A stretch of 64,000 bases of DNA from Cellulomonas xiejunii (GTDB lineage Bacteria; Actinomycetota; Actinomycetes; Actinomycetales; Cellulomonadaceae), in contig NZ_CP101987.1 of the NCBI RefSeq assembly GCF_024508315.1, forward strand, positions 1,054,001-1,118,000, in the 5' to 3' direction. Positions 23,433 through 33,422 of the stretch are shown here, piece after piece; position 1 is the first letter of the stretch; each line of letters begins with the position of its first letter. Below the pieces are notes generated by a model. That model was not told the DNA's origin. It made no database searches and saw nothing but the letters and a program-made list of their open reading frames with translations. Made by a program: the position numbers and the translations under genes.

Positions 23433-25550
23433 GTGACGGGAACGAACGTGCAGCTGATGGGCACGGGGTCGGCGGGACGGCGCGCGGGGGAGCCGCACGT
23501 GCGGGTCCGTGCGAGCCGCCGCGGGGGACGCGGGCGCCTGGTCGGGCGCGCGGTGGCGGGTCCGGTCGCCCTCACGCTGGCGCTCGGCACGCTCGCCGCC
23601 TGCACGTCCGACCCCGTGGACCCCGCGCGGGCGGGGACCGTCGTGGTCTCGGTGGACCTGCCGTTCGCCTCCCTCAACGGGGGCACCGCTGCGGGCCGAG
23701 CCCCGGGGAGCGTCCTGGTGCGTGGTCTGGTGCAGTCCGGCTTCACCACGCGCGCACCCGACGGCACGGTCAGCGTCGACGAGTCGTTCGGCACGGTGGA
23801 GAAGGTCGCGGACGAGCCCCTGACCGTGCGGTACACGATCGCGCCGACGGCACGCTGGTCGGACGGGGTACCCGTGACGCCCGCCGACCTGCTGCTGGAG
23901 TGGGCCGCGCGCAGCGGTCAGCTCGACGAGGTCGTGCCCGAGCTGGACGCCGACGGCGTGGTGGCGACGACACCCGACGACGTCGTGCTGTTCGGGGCCG
24001 CGTCGGCCGCGCTGGCGCGGGCGTCGAGCGTCCCGACGGTCGACGACGCGACGGTGACCGTCGTCTACGACACGCCCGTCGCGGACTGGCAGGTCGCGCT
24101 CGACGTGAACCTGCCGGCGCACGTCGTGGGCAGACTGGCGCTCGACCCCGACGCGCCCGCGCTGCCGACGCCGACGGCCACGTCGTCGACCGACGGCGAC
24201 GCCGCGACGACCGGTCCCGCGGCGACGGCGCCCGCGACGACGGTGCCCGCGGCCACCGAACCGTCGAGCACCGGGCCCCCGACCACCGGGCCCGCGACCA
24301 CCGGGTCCGCCACCACCGGGTCCGCCACCACCAGTCCCGCCGCCGACGGCGCGGAGGGTGACGCGACCGACGCGGACGTCGCGGCGCAGGCCGAGGCCTG
24401 GGCGCAGGCGGTCGTCACCGCGGTGCGGGAGCAGGACCGCGCGGCGCTCACCCGGATCTCGCAGGTGTGGCGCGCGGCCGGCCGCTCGGCCGACGTGGCG
24501 GCCGACCCGTCGCTGACCACCACCACGGGCCCCTACGTCCTGGCCCGGGTGGACGCCACGGGCGTGGAGGTCGTCCGCAACGAGCACTACGACGGTGTGG
24601 CCCCGGCCGCGTACGACCGCGTGCGCGTCCGCGTGGACCTCGACCCGCTCGCCCAGATCGACGCGCTCGCCGCCGACGAGGTCGACGTCGCCGCGCCCCT
24701 GAGCACGGCGGACGTGCTGGCCGCCGCCGAGAAGCTCGATGACGTCACGGTGGGCACCGGCGGTGACGCGGTGCTCCAGCTCGCACTGCAGGAGGCGGGC
24801 GGTGGCGTCTTCGACCCCGCGTCGCACGCCTCCGCTCCGGACCCCGCCGCAGCGGCCGCGGCGCTGCGCACCGCGTTCCTCGCCGGGGTGCCGCGCGAGG
24901 GTCTGGTCGCGGACGCCGTGCGCCCTCTGTGGGCACGGGCGCAGGTGTCGAACGTGGTCGCCGCGCAGGTCGGCACTGCCGCGACGGTCGCAGCCCCGGA
25001 CGGGCCGGAGGCAGGGACGGCGCCCACGAGCGACGGGCCGCTCACCGTGCGGGTCCTGACGAACACCGCGGACCCGGTGCGCGCGGCCGCGCTCGAGCAC
25101 GTGACCGCGGCGGCGGCGGACATGGGGCTGGAGGTCGTGCCGGTCGACGCTCCCGACCGCGCGCAGACCCTGCGGACCCGCCCCGAGGACTGGGACGCGG
25201 CGCTCGTGCCCGTCGCGCAGGAGGACCTGCCCGTGGCGGCGTTCGTGGCGCGCTGGCGCAGCGGCGGTGCGACGAACGTCACGGGGCACGCCGACCCGGC
25301 GCTCGACGCGGTGCTCGACGAGCTCGCTGCCCAGCCGGACGCCGCGGCTGCCGCGGACGGCCTGGCGACCGCGTCGGACAGCCTGCTGGCCTGGGGCGCG
25401 GTCCTGCCGGTCGTGCGGACGCCGGTCCTCACCGTGGCTGCGGAACGGGACGCCGGGACCGACGAGGGGCTGCCTGTGGTGGCCGCCGTCCCGGTGCTCG
25501 AACCGGCTGCGGCGGATCTCACATGGTGGTGGGACTGGACACGGCGGTAG
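23433..25550 (+). CDS. Second peptide-type binding lipoprotein, diverged paralogue with a Thr/Pro linker
   Basis: A 705-residue family 5 binding protein. The GTG at 23433 follows GGAGG (23421-23425). A long basic N-terminus leads to the signal helix and lipobox (LGTLAAC, Cys about residue 57). It matches the protein at 15851 segment by segment: WSDGVPVTPADLLLEWAARSG against WSDGVSAGPADLLLEWAAQSG, and LPAHVVGRLAL against LPAHIVAQRAL. About 60 residues rich in Thr, Pro and Ala (TTGPATTGSATTGSATT) are inserted at about residues 245-305. Several family positions late in the protein look degraded, and low-complexity Ala stretches are common. It may bind a different ligand or act as a sensor. Confidence 0.85.
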   Translation: MTGTNVQLMGTGSAGRRAGEPHVRVRASRRGGRGRLVGRAVAGPVALTLALGTLAACTSDPVDPARAGTVVVSVDLPFASLNGGTAAGRAPGSVLVRGLVQSGFTTRAPDGTVSVDESFGTVEKVADEPLTVRYTIAPTARWSDGVPVTPADLLLEWAARSGQLDEVVPELDADGVVATTPDDVVLFGAASAALARASSVPTVDDATVTVVYDTPVADWQVALDVNLPAHVVGRLALDPDAPALPTPTATSSTDGDAATTGPAATAPATTVPAATEPSSTGPPTTGPATTGSATTGSATTSPAADGAEGDATDADVAAQAEAWAQAVVTAVREQDRAALTRISQVWRAAGRSADVAADPSLTTTTGPYVLARVDATGVEVVRNEHYDGVAPAAYDRVRVRVDLDPLAQIDALAADEVDVAAPLSTADVLAAAEKLDDVTVGTGGDAVLQLALQEAGGGVFDPASHASAPDPAAAAAALRTAFLAGVPREGLVADAVRPLWARAQVSNVVAAQVGTAATVAAPDGPEAGTAPTSDGPLTVRVLTNTADPVRAAALEHVTAAAADMGLEVVPVDAPDRAQTLRTRPEDWDAALVPVAQEDLPVAAFVARWRSGGATNVTGHADPALDAVLDELAAQPDAAAAADGLATASDSLLAWGAVLPVVRTPVLTVAAERDAGTDEGLPVVAAVPVLEPAAADLTWWWDWTRR

Positions 25551-25553
25551 CAT
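25548..25553 (+). promoter_or_regulatory. -10 element of typA
   Basis: TAGCAT overlaps the last codon of the preceding gene and predicts a transcript start near 25560, giving a leader of about 35 nt. Confidence 0.5.
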
Positions 25554-25594
25554 GGGACGCTGCGCCGCGCCCGGTGCGCCCCCCACCTGCTGAG

Positions 25595-27544
<1,950 letters not shown>

Positions 27545-27552
27545 CCTGCGGA

Positions 27553-27582
27553 TGCGCACGTGGCACGACCGCCACGTGCGCA
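27553..27582 (+). terminator. Hairpin after typA
   Basis: A perfect 12-bp stem (TGCGCACGTGGC with its complement) surrounds a 6-nt loop, 9 nt after the stop. Confidence 0.65.
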
Positions 27583-27616
27583 CGCCGCCACCGACGTACC
27601 GACCGGAGGACGAGGG

Positions 27617-28573
27617 ATGACCGAGGGTCTGCTGGCGGTGCACGCCCACCCGGACGACGAGACGCTCGCGACCGGCGCCCTCCTCGCGACGTGGGCGGCG
27701 TCCGGTCGGCCCGTCACGGTGGTGACCGCGACGCGCGGTGAGCGCGGCGAGGTCATCGGCCGCCGGTGGGCCCACCTCGAGGGTGACGGCCCCGCGCTGG
27801 CGGAGCACCGGGAGGACGAGCTCGGCGGCGCGTTGCGCGCGCTCGGCGTGCACGACAGCGGCTTCCTCGACGAGGCCGTCACGGCGGACGTGCGGTACGA
27901 GGACTCCGGCATGGCCTGGCTCGCGCCCGGCCTTGCCGGTGCCGCCGCCGACGCCCCGCCGGACGCCTTCGCCCTCACGCCTCCCGAGGAGGCCGCCGAC
28001 GCGCTGGCGGGTCTGCTGCGGCTGCGCCGCCCGCAGGTGGTGGTCACCTATGAGCCGGGCGGCGGCTACGGGCACCCCGACCACGTGCGCGCGCACGAGG
28101 TCACCATGCTGGCGCTGGAGCTCGCCGCGCGTCAGGACGACGCGCACGCACCGGCGCACGCCGTGCCGGTCGTGCTGTGGTCGGTCGCCGGGGTCCAGGC
28201 CCTGCGTCGTGCGCAGCGCGCGCTCGCAGGCCGTGCGGTGCGTGCGGCGCTGGGGCGCGCGGCCGCAGGGCTGACGCTGCCGGACCCGACCGCCGAGCCG
28301 CCGAGCGTCGCCGTGCCCGACGACGAGGTCGACGTGGTGGTCGACGTCGCGCCCGTCCGTGACCGGGTGCTGGCGGCCCTGCGGGCGCACGCGACCCAGG
28401 TCCAGGCCGTGCGGCCCGTCGACGGCGAGGACGCGCTGCTCGGCTGCTACGCGCTCAGCAACGCGGTCCTCGCGCCGCTCCTGCCCGTCGAGGCCTACCG
28501 CTACGCCCCGGGCACCCCGAGCGCCGAGGACGCGGGCGTCACGTGGCCCGCCGGTGTGCGACCGGTAGCGTGA
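27617..28573 (+). CDS. mshB: N-acetyl-glucosaminyl-inositol deacetylase (mycothiol pathway)
   Basis: A 318-residue zinc deacetylase of the PIG-L/LmbE family that removes the acetyl group from GlcNAc-inositol in mycothiol synthesis. Zinc and catalytic residues lie in AHPDDE (His11, Asp13, Asp14) and in GHPDH (His153 to His156); TATRGERGEV is another MshB hallmark. The length fits MshB better than the related Mca amidase, and the position alone does not separate the two. The ATG at 27617 follows GGAGGACGAGGG. The next gene overlaps or abuts its end, so a small operon is likely. Mycothiol supports the actinobacterial assignment. Confidence 0.88.
   Translation: MTEGLLAVHAHPDDETLATGALLATWAASGRPVTVVTATRGERGEVIGRRWAHLEGDGPALAEHREDELGGALRALGVHDSGFLDEAVTADVRYEDSGMAWLAPGLAGAAADAPPDAFALTPPEEAADALAGLLRLRRPQVVVTYEPGGGYGHPDHVRAHEVTMLALELAARQDDAHAPAHAVPVVLWSVAGVQALRRAQRALAGRAVRAALGRAAAGLTLPDPTAEPPSVAVPDDEVDVVVDVAPVRDRVLAALRAHATQVQAVRPVDGEDALLGCYALSNAVLAPLLPVEAYRYAPGTPSAEDAGVTWPAGVRPVA
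28566..28571 (+). promoter_or_regulatory. -10 element within the mshB end (leaderless for the next gene)
   Basis: TAGCGT ends seven bases before the GTG at 28579. Confidence 0.45.
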
Positions 28574-28578
28574 GCGCC

Positions 28579-28950
28579 GTGCAGCCACCCACCGCCGCGA
28601 CCCTCTGGCGCGCCCTCGCCGCACTCGGCATGGGGCTCGTCGCCGGCACGCTCGGCACCGTGATGCACCGCGCCGTCCGGCCCTGGGGTCTGCTGGTGTG
28701 CGTCGCGCTGGTCCTCGTGATCGTGCTGACGGCGCGGGCGTGGGTCGGGTGGTTCGGCTACGTCGCGAGCGTCGGCGGGACGTTCGTGGCCGTCCAGGTC
28801 CTCGCCAGCGGCGGGCCGGGTGGCGACGTGCTCGTCCCGGCGGACGACGCGTGGGGCTGGGCCTGGGTGCTCGGTGCGCTCGCGGCGGTGGCGGCGGTCG
28901 CCTTCGTGCCCCGGCGGTGGGTCGAGGACGAGAGCCCTCCGACGCCGTGA
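28579..28950 (+). CDS. Small four-helix membrane protein, DUF6113-like
   Basis: A 123-residue membrane protein of unknown function with about four transmembrane segments (ALGMGLVAGTLGTVMHRAV, GLLVCVALVLVIVLTARAW, YVASVGGTFVAVQVLASG, WVLGALAAVAAVAFVP) and a short charged tail. From memory, a DUF6113 protein often sits next to mshB in actinobacteria, and this may be that protein. I prefer the GTG at 28579, which has a leaderless -10 element; the GTG at 28570 would overlap the mshB stop by 4 nt and is a fair alternative. The flavin reductase gene overlaps its end by 4 nt. Confidence 0.72.
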   Translation: MQPPTAATLWRALAALGMGLVAGTLGTVMHRAVRPWGLLVCVALVLVIVLTARAWVGWFGYVASVGGTFVAVQVLASGGPGGDVLVPADDAWGWAWVLGALAAVAAVAFVPRRWVEDESPPTP

Positions 28951-29444
28951 GCGTGGAGGGCGTGACGCCCGACGCCTTCCGGGCGGTGGCCTCCCGGCTG
29001 GCGGGTGGCGTGGTCGTGGTGACGGCCGTGCGCCGCGGGGTCGCCCACGCGGCGACGGTCAGCTCCGTCGTGTCCGTGTCGCTCGAGCCGCCCCTGCTGC
29101 TGTTCTGCGTGCATGCCGACGCTCGTCTGCGGGACGTGCTCGACGACGTCGACATGTGGGCGGTGTCGGTGCTGCGCGACGAGCAGGTCGACGTCGCCGA
29201 GTGGCTCGCGTCGCCAGGGCGGCCCGCGGTCGGTCAGCTGGAGCGCGTCCCGCACCGCGCGGCCCCGGTGTCGGGTGCCCCGTGGGTCGACGGTGCCGCC
29301 GCCTGGTTCGACTGCCGCACCGAGGCCGTGCACGCGGCCGGGGACCACGACGTGGTCGTCGGACGGGTGCTGGTGGCGTCCGAAGGGGCACCGGACGGCG
29401 GCGCCCTGGTTCACCTGCGTGGACGCCTGCGGGGCGTGCGGTAG
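28947..29444 (+). CDS. Flavin reductase-like FMN-binding protein
   Basis: A 165-residue protein of the flavin reductase (split-barrel FMN-binding) family, which supplies reduced flavin to monooxygenases or acts on its own. The N-terminus FRAVASRLAGGVVVVTA and the segment ATVSSVVSVSLEPPLLLFCV are the conserved core that binds FMN, and DHDVVVGRVL near the C-terminus is also typical. The GTG at 28947 overlaps the preceding stop (GTGA). No monooxygenase partner is visible nearby, so the physiological partner is unknown. It ends a short operon that starts with mshB. Confidence 0.85.
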   Translation: MSVEGVTPDAFRAVASRLAGGVVVVTAVRRGVAHAATVSSVVSVSLEPPLLLFCVHADARLRDVLDDVDMWAVSVLRDEQVDVAEWLASPGRPAVGQLERVPHRAAPVSGAPWVDGAAAWFDCRTEAVHAAGDHDVVVGRVLVASEGAPDGGALVHLRGRLRGVR

Positions 29445-29560
29445 CGCGCGAGGCGTCCGTCGGTCGCGCGCGAGGCGTCCGGCGGCAGCCTGGCGCGGCT
29501 CGACCGGGTGAGGATCGACCCCGAGACCGTGAACTGCCCGTCGCTGACAGGCGGCCACCG

Positions 29561-29566
29561 TAGAAT
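29561..29566 (+). promoter_or_regulatory. -10 element of the VanW-family gene
   Basis: TAGAAT is a near-consensus -10 hexamer. The predicted start near 29573 gives a leader of about 49 nt. Confidence 0.55.
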
Positions 29567-29621
29567 GCGGGACGCACGACGCGCGGGTGTCGTGCGCTCG
29601 CAGGACCATCACGGGGGATCG

Positions 29622-32600
29622 ATGACGCACGGGACCGACCGCGACACGCCGACAGGTGGCGCCGCCGACCGCGACGCCGCCGACGTGCCCGACGGTACGG
29701 AGGCCGGGGTCGTCCGCGACGGCGTCCCCCAGCAGCACGACGCGCGTGACGACCTCCCGGACGTCGAGCCCGTCCCGGCCGACGGCTCGACCACGGAGAC
29801 GACGTCCGCCCTGCAGGCCCAGGGCGTGGGCGCGCGTGCGGACGGTGCACCCGAGGACGGTGCACCCGAGGACGGTGCGCCGGACGCGGCGCTGCCCGAG
29901 CCTCCCGTGTTCCCGACGACCGCGTCCGACGACGACGAGCCTGTGGGTGTCGAGCCCGGGTCCGCGCAGAGCGAGGACGTGGCCGGCGTGGTCGAGCCCG
30001 CACCTGACGAGGGTGACGACGCTCCTGCCGCCCACGTCACGGCGTCTGGCGACGAGGCCGACGAGAGGCCGCCCGTGCCGGTGTCGACCGACGAGGCCGC
30101 AGGGTCGGACGCGGTGACCCCGGCAGCTCCCGAGCCTGCCGCGGTCGCACCGCCCGTCGCCGCGCGCCGTCCGCTCGCCCCCGTGGCCGAGGAACCGCTC
30201 GCAGCCTGGCCCTCGTGGGACGACGTCGCCGTGGCGGCGCCGACGGCGCCTGACGCCGGGGACACCACCGGCGACAGTGCCGGACCCGACGCGTCGGCCG
30301 AACCCGACGCACCCGCGCCCGACGCACCGGCGCCCGACGCACCGGCGCCCGACGGTGCCCTCGACTCCCCGGCGTCCGACGCCCGCCCGGACGCACCCGC
30401 GTCGCACGGCCCGTCCGGCGACCACGAGGCCACGCCGACTCCGCTGCCGCCGCTGAGGCTGGGTGATCTGTCCGCGCTCGCGTTCACCGCGCTCAACGCC
30501 GCCTCCGTCGGCGTCCCGGCGCACGCGCTGCCGCAGAGCCCGTTGCCCGACCCCGGCGCCGCGCAGGACGACCGGTCCGCCGGTGCCGGCGGTGACGCGT
30601 CGCGCGAGACGGACGGCGCCGCGCAGGCGCCGGTCATCGAGGAGCCCGCCACCCCGGGGCCCGCCACCCAGGAGTCCGCCACCCAGGAGTCCGCCGAGGC
30701 GGACGAGTCCGCACCGGCTGCTGCGACGGCTCGGGGGGCGACCCCGGCCGTCTCCCGCGTCGACGAGACCGCGGTGGTGCCGGCGGCGACGTCGGACGTG
30801 GCAGCGACGTCGGACGCGGCAGCGGCCCCGGATGATGCGACCCGGGCGATTCCTCTGGTGCCGGCGTCCCAGGGCGCGTGGCCGCGGAGCGCCGGCGCCG
30901 AGGACACCCGCGCGGTGCCGGGCGGCCCGGCCGCGAGTGACCCCGACTCCCCGGACGCGTCGCTGCTCGACGGGTTCGAGCCCGAGCGCGAGCCCCGCCG
31001 CTGGTCGCGGAAGATCGCGGTCGTGGGTGGTGCCGTGGCGCTCGTCGCGGCGCTGTACGTCGGGTCGTCCTACGCGCTGGCCGACCGTGTGCCCCACGGC
31101 GCGACGGTGGCCGGTGTCGAGATCGGCTCGATGTCCTCCAGCGAGGCCGAGCAGCACCTCACCGACGAGCTGGCGGACCGGGCGACGTCCCCGGTGCCGG
31201 TCGTCGCGCAGGAGGTGCAGTCCGAGCTGGACCCGGTGGCGGCAGGGCTCGAGCTCGACGCGGCTGCCACGGTGGAGCGCCTGACGGGCGTCGACCTGAC
31301 GCAGCCCGTCCGCCTGTGGCGCCACCTCGTGGGTGTCGGCGAGCAGCCGCCGGTGACGGTGGTCGACGAGGACGCGCTCGACGCGGAGCTCACGCAGCTC
31401 TCGGGCTCCCTGATGCTCGCACCCGTCGACGGGACGGTCGTGTTCGCCGACGGTGCCGCGCACGCGACCGAGGCCGTCGACGGCTGGGAGCTGGACGGCC
31501 GGGAAGCCGCGAGTGTGCTCGAGGACGGTTGGCTCACCGCCGCACGTCCCGTCACGCTCCCGACGCGCGTCGTCCCGCCGGCCGTGTCGCAGGCGGAGAC
31601 GGACCGCGCGCTCGCGCAGCTCGCCCGGCCGTTGACCGCCGCGCCCGTGACGGTGCAGGTTGCCGACCGGCAGGCCGTGCTGGACGTCGCGACGCTCACG
31701 GCGCACGCGGCTGTCGTGCCGCAGGACGGCATCCTCCAGCTGCAGCTCGACGGCGCAGCGCTGTCCGAGGCGGTCCTCGGGCAGCTGCCCGACCTGCTGA
31801 CGACCGCCGCCGACGCGCGGTTCGAGTTCCAGGACGGCGCGCCGGTCATCATCCCCGGGACGCCCGGGACGACCCTCGACCCGGCGGCGCTCGCGACGTC
31901 CGTCGTGCAGGCGGCCACGACGGGCACCGGGCGCGTCGCACCCGTCGACCTCGTCCAGTCCGACCCCGCCCAGACGCAGGAGGCGCTCGCGGCGCTCGGC
32001 GTCAAGGAGGTCGTCTCGGAGTTCTCGACGCCGCTGACCAGCGAGCCGAGGCGCACGCGGAACATCGCGAACGGCCTGGAGAACATCACGGGCACCCTCG
32101 TGCGGCCTGGTGAGACGTTCAGCCTCACGGAGGCGCTGGGCCCGGTCGACGCTGCCCACGGTTACGTCGAGGCGGGTGCCATCGTCAACGGCGAGCACAA
32201 GGACGCGTGGGGTGGTGGCCTGTCGCAGGTGTCGACGACCACGTACAACGCGGCGTACTTCGCCGGCTTCGAGGACGTCGAGCACACGCCCCACAGCGAG
32301 TGGTTCCAGCGGTACCCCGAGGGTCGTGAGGCCACGATCTTCACCGGGGTGATCGACCTGAAGTGGAAGAACAACACGCCGTACGGCGCTCTCGTGCAGG
32401 GCTTCGTCGCCGATGGGCGGGCGCACGTGCGGATCTGGAGCACCAAGCACTTCACGGTCGAGACGTCCAAGAGCGGGCGCTCCGGCGTGGTCAGCCCGAC
32501 GACGGTCTACTCGCAGTCGCCGACGTGCGAACCGCAGAGCGCGGGCAACCCGGGCTTCACGGTGACGAACACGCGCCGGGTGCTCCTCGACGGGCAGGAG

Positions 32601-32693
32601 GTCGACAGCGAGTCGCAGACCTGGCGGTACAAGCCGCAGAACAAGGTGATCTGCGGCACCGCGCCGGTCCCGGGAGCTACGCCGGCGCCCTGA
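29622..32693 (+). CDS. VanW-family cell-wall protein with a 460-residue disordered N-terminus
   Basis: A 1023-residue protein. Residues about 1-460 are extremely rich in Ala, Asp, Pro, Glu and Thr, with short repeats such as DGAPE and APDAP, and are predicted to be disordered and cytoplasmic. One membrane helix follows (KIAVVGGAVALVAALYVGSS, about residues 464-484). The outside part contains peptidoglycan-binding-4-like repeats (EIGSMSSSEAEQHL and a second copy) and the VanW domain near the C-terminus (RPGETFSLTEALGPV, GGGLSQVSTTTYNAAYFAG, EWFQRYPEGREATI). VanW proteins occur near vancomycin-resistance and wall genes, but their activity is unknown. The ATG at 29622 has only a weak GGGG Shine-Dalgarno. 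No antibiotic-resistance genes surround it. Confidence 0.88.
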   Translation: MTHGTDRDTPTGGAADRDAADVPDGTEAGVVRDGVPQQHDARDDLPDVEPVPADGSTTETTSALQAQGVGARADGAPEDGAPEDGAPDAALPEPPVFPTTASDDDEPVGVEPGSAQSEDVAGVVEPAPDEGDDAPAAHVTASGDEADERPPVPVSTDEAAGSDAVTPAAPEPAAVAPPVAARRPLAPVAEEPLAAWPSWDDVAVAAPTAPDAGDTTGDSAGPDASAEPDAPAPDAPAPDAPAPDGALDSPASDARPDAPASHGPSGDHEATPTPLPPLRLGDLSALAFTALNAASVGVPAHALPQSPLPDPGAAQDDRSAGAGGDASRETDGAAQAPVIEEPATPGPATQESATQESAEADESAPAAATARGATPAVSRVDETAVVPAATSDVAATSDAAAAPDDATRAIPLVPASQGAWPRSAGAEDTRAVPGGPAASDPDSPDASLLDGFEPEREPRRWSRKIAVVGGAVALVAALYVGSSYALADRVPHGATVAGVEIGSMSSSEAEQHLTDELADRATSPVPVVAQEVQSELDPVAAGLELDAAATVERLTGVDLTQPVRLWRHLVGVGEQPPVTVVDEDALDAELTQLSGSLMLAPVDGTVVFADGAAHATEAVDGWELDGREAASVLEDGWLTAARPVTLPTRVVPPAVSQAETDRALAQLARPLTAAPVTVQVADRQAVLDVATLTAHAAVVPQDGILQLQLDGAALSEAVLGQLPDLLTTAADARFEFQDGAPVIIPGTPGTTLDPAALATSVVQAATTGTGRVAPVDLVQSDPAQTQEALAALGVKEVVSEFSTPLTSEPRRTRNIANGLENITGTLVRPGETFSLTEALGPVDAAHGYVEAGAIVNGEHKDAWGGGLSQVSTTTYNAAYFAGFEDVEHTPHSEWFQRYPEGREATIFTGVIDLKWKNNTPYGALVQGFVADGRAHVRIWSTKHFTVETSKSGRSGVVSPTTVYSQSPTCEPQSAGNPGFTVTNTRRVLLDGQEVDSESQTWRYKPQNKVICGTAPVPGATPAP

Positions 32694-32695
32694 CC

Positions 32696-32974
32696 TCAGC
32701 TCGGTCCGTCGCCCCGGCGGTGACGCCTGGCAGGGGGCGGCGGCACGACCTTGGCGCGCACGACGTCCTGCGCCGGCACGTGGACGTCGCCGCGGCGGGT
32801 GCGCACGGTCAGCCCGTCGTCGTCCACCGCCACGACGTCACCGAGCACGTCGGTGAACGGGGGCTCCCCACCGCGCAGCGTGCCCGTCACGGCACCGGGC
32901 GGCAGGTCGTCGCGCCGGCGCCGGACCACGACCCGCGTCCCCGCCGGCCACGTCCGCCACGTGTCCGGGCTCAC
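32696..32974 (-). CDS. Small SH3-like domain protein
   Basis: A 92-residue protein with a beta-rich core: GTRVVVRRRR, DVLGDVVAVDDDGLTVRTRRG and VHVPAQDVVRAKVVP. This pattern resembles the SH3-like domain found at the N-terminus of Rv0428c-type acetyltransferases; here it stands alone, and no acetyltransferase gene follows. The C-terminus is basic (ARRHRRGDGP). The ORF is convergent with the VanW gene (2 nt between the ends) and divergent from fdxA. The ATG at 32974 has no clear upstream signal. The assignment rests on pattern similarity from memory, so the function is open. Confidence 0.6.
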   Translation of the reverse strand: MSPDTWRTWPAGTRVVVRRRRDDLPPGAVTGTLRGGEPPFTDVLGDVVAVDDDGLTVRTRRGDVHVPAQDVVRAKVVPPPPARRHRRGDGPS

Positions 32975-33030
32975 GCCGGCGCTCGCGTGTCGGTGCGTGG
33001 ACTGCGGGGCGTGGCGGGCTGCACGTGGGG

Positions 33031-33036
33031 GATACT
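33031..33036 (+). promoter_or_regulatory. -10 element of fdxA
   Basis: GATACT lies upstream of GGAGG (33057-33061) and the GTG at 33068. The predicted leader is about 25 nt. Confidence 0.45.
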
Positions 33037-33067
33037 AGGCCGACCGCTGCACCCGTGGAGGACACCC

Positions 33068-33394
33068 GTGACGTATGTGATCGCCGAGCCCTGCGTGGAC
33101 GTCAAGGACAAGGCGTGCATCGAGGAGTGTCCGGTCGACTGCATCTACGAGGGCAAGCGCTCCTTGTACATCCACCCGGACGAGTGCGTGGACTGCGGTG
33201 CCTGCGAGCCCGTGTGCCCCGTGGAGGCCATCTACTACGAGGACGACGTCCCGGAGCAGTGGTCCCAGTACTACGAGGCCAACGTGCACTTCTTCGACGA
33301 GATCGGCTCGCCCGGTGGCGCCGCGAAGATGGGCGAGATCGCGCACGACCACCCGATCATCGCCACGCTCCCGCTGCGCGTCCACGGCGAGTGA
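33068..33394 (+). CDS. fdxA: 7Fe ferredoxin
   Basis: A 108-residue ferredoxin carrying [3Fe-4S] and [4Fe-4S] clusters. The cysteine pattern is CVDVKDKACIEECPVDC in the first half and CVDCGACEPVCP in the second, followed by the C-terminal YYEANVHFFDEIGSPGGA region typical of the actinobacterial type. The GTG at 33068 follows GGAGG with seven bases of spacing. It donates electrons to cytochromes P450 or oxidoreductases in relatives. The dapC gene begins 28 nt downstream on the same strand, an arrangement also known to me from mycobacteria (fdxC next to a dapC-like gene). Confidence 0.95.
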   Translation: MTYVIAEPCVDVKDKACIEECPVDCIYEGKRSLYIHPDECVDCGACEPVCPVEAIYYEDDVPEQWSQYYEANVHFFDEIGSPGGAAKMGEIAHDHPIIATLPLRVHGE

Positions 33395-33422
33395 CCGCGG
33401 TGCACGTCGACGCGGGGGACAC

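Noticed and set aside
28758..32450. Minus-strand frame of 1230 codons opposite the VanW gene
   Set aside because: The plus strand carries VanW motifs and a proper start. The opposite frame is Arg/Gly/His-rich with no domain.
29622..32693. Vancomycin-resistance cluster
   Set aside because: Only a VanW-domain protein is present. No vanH, vanA, vanX, vanR or vanS genes were seen nearby.
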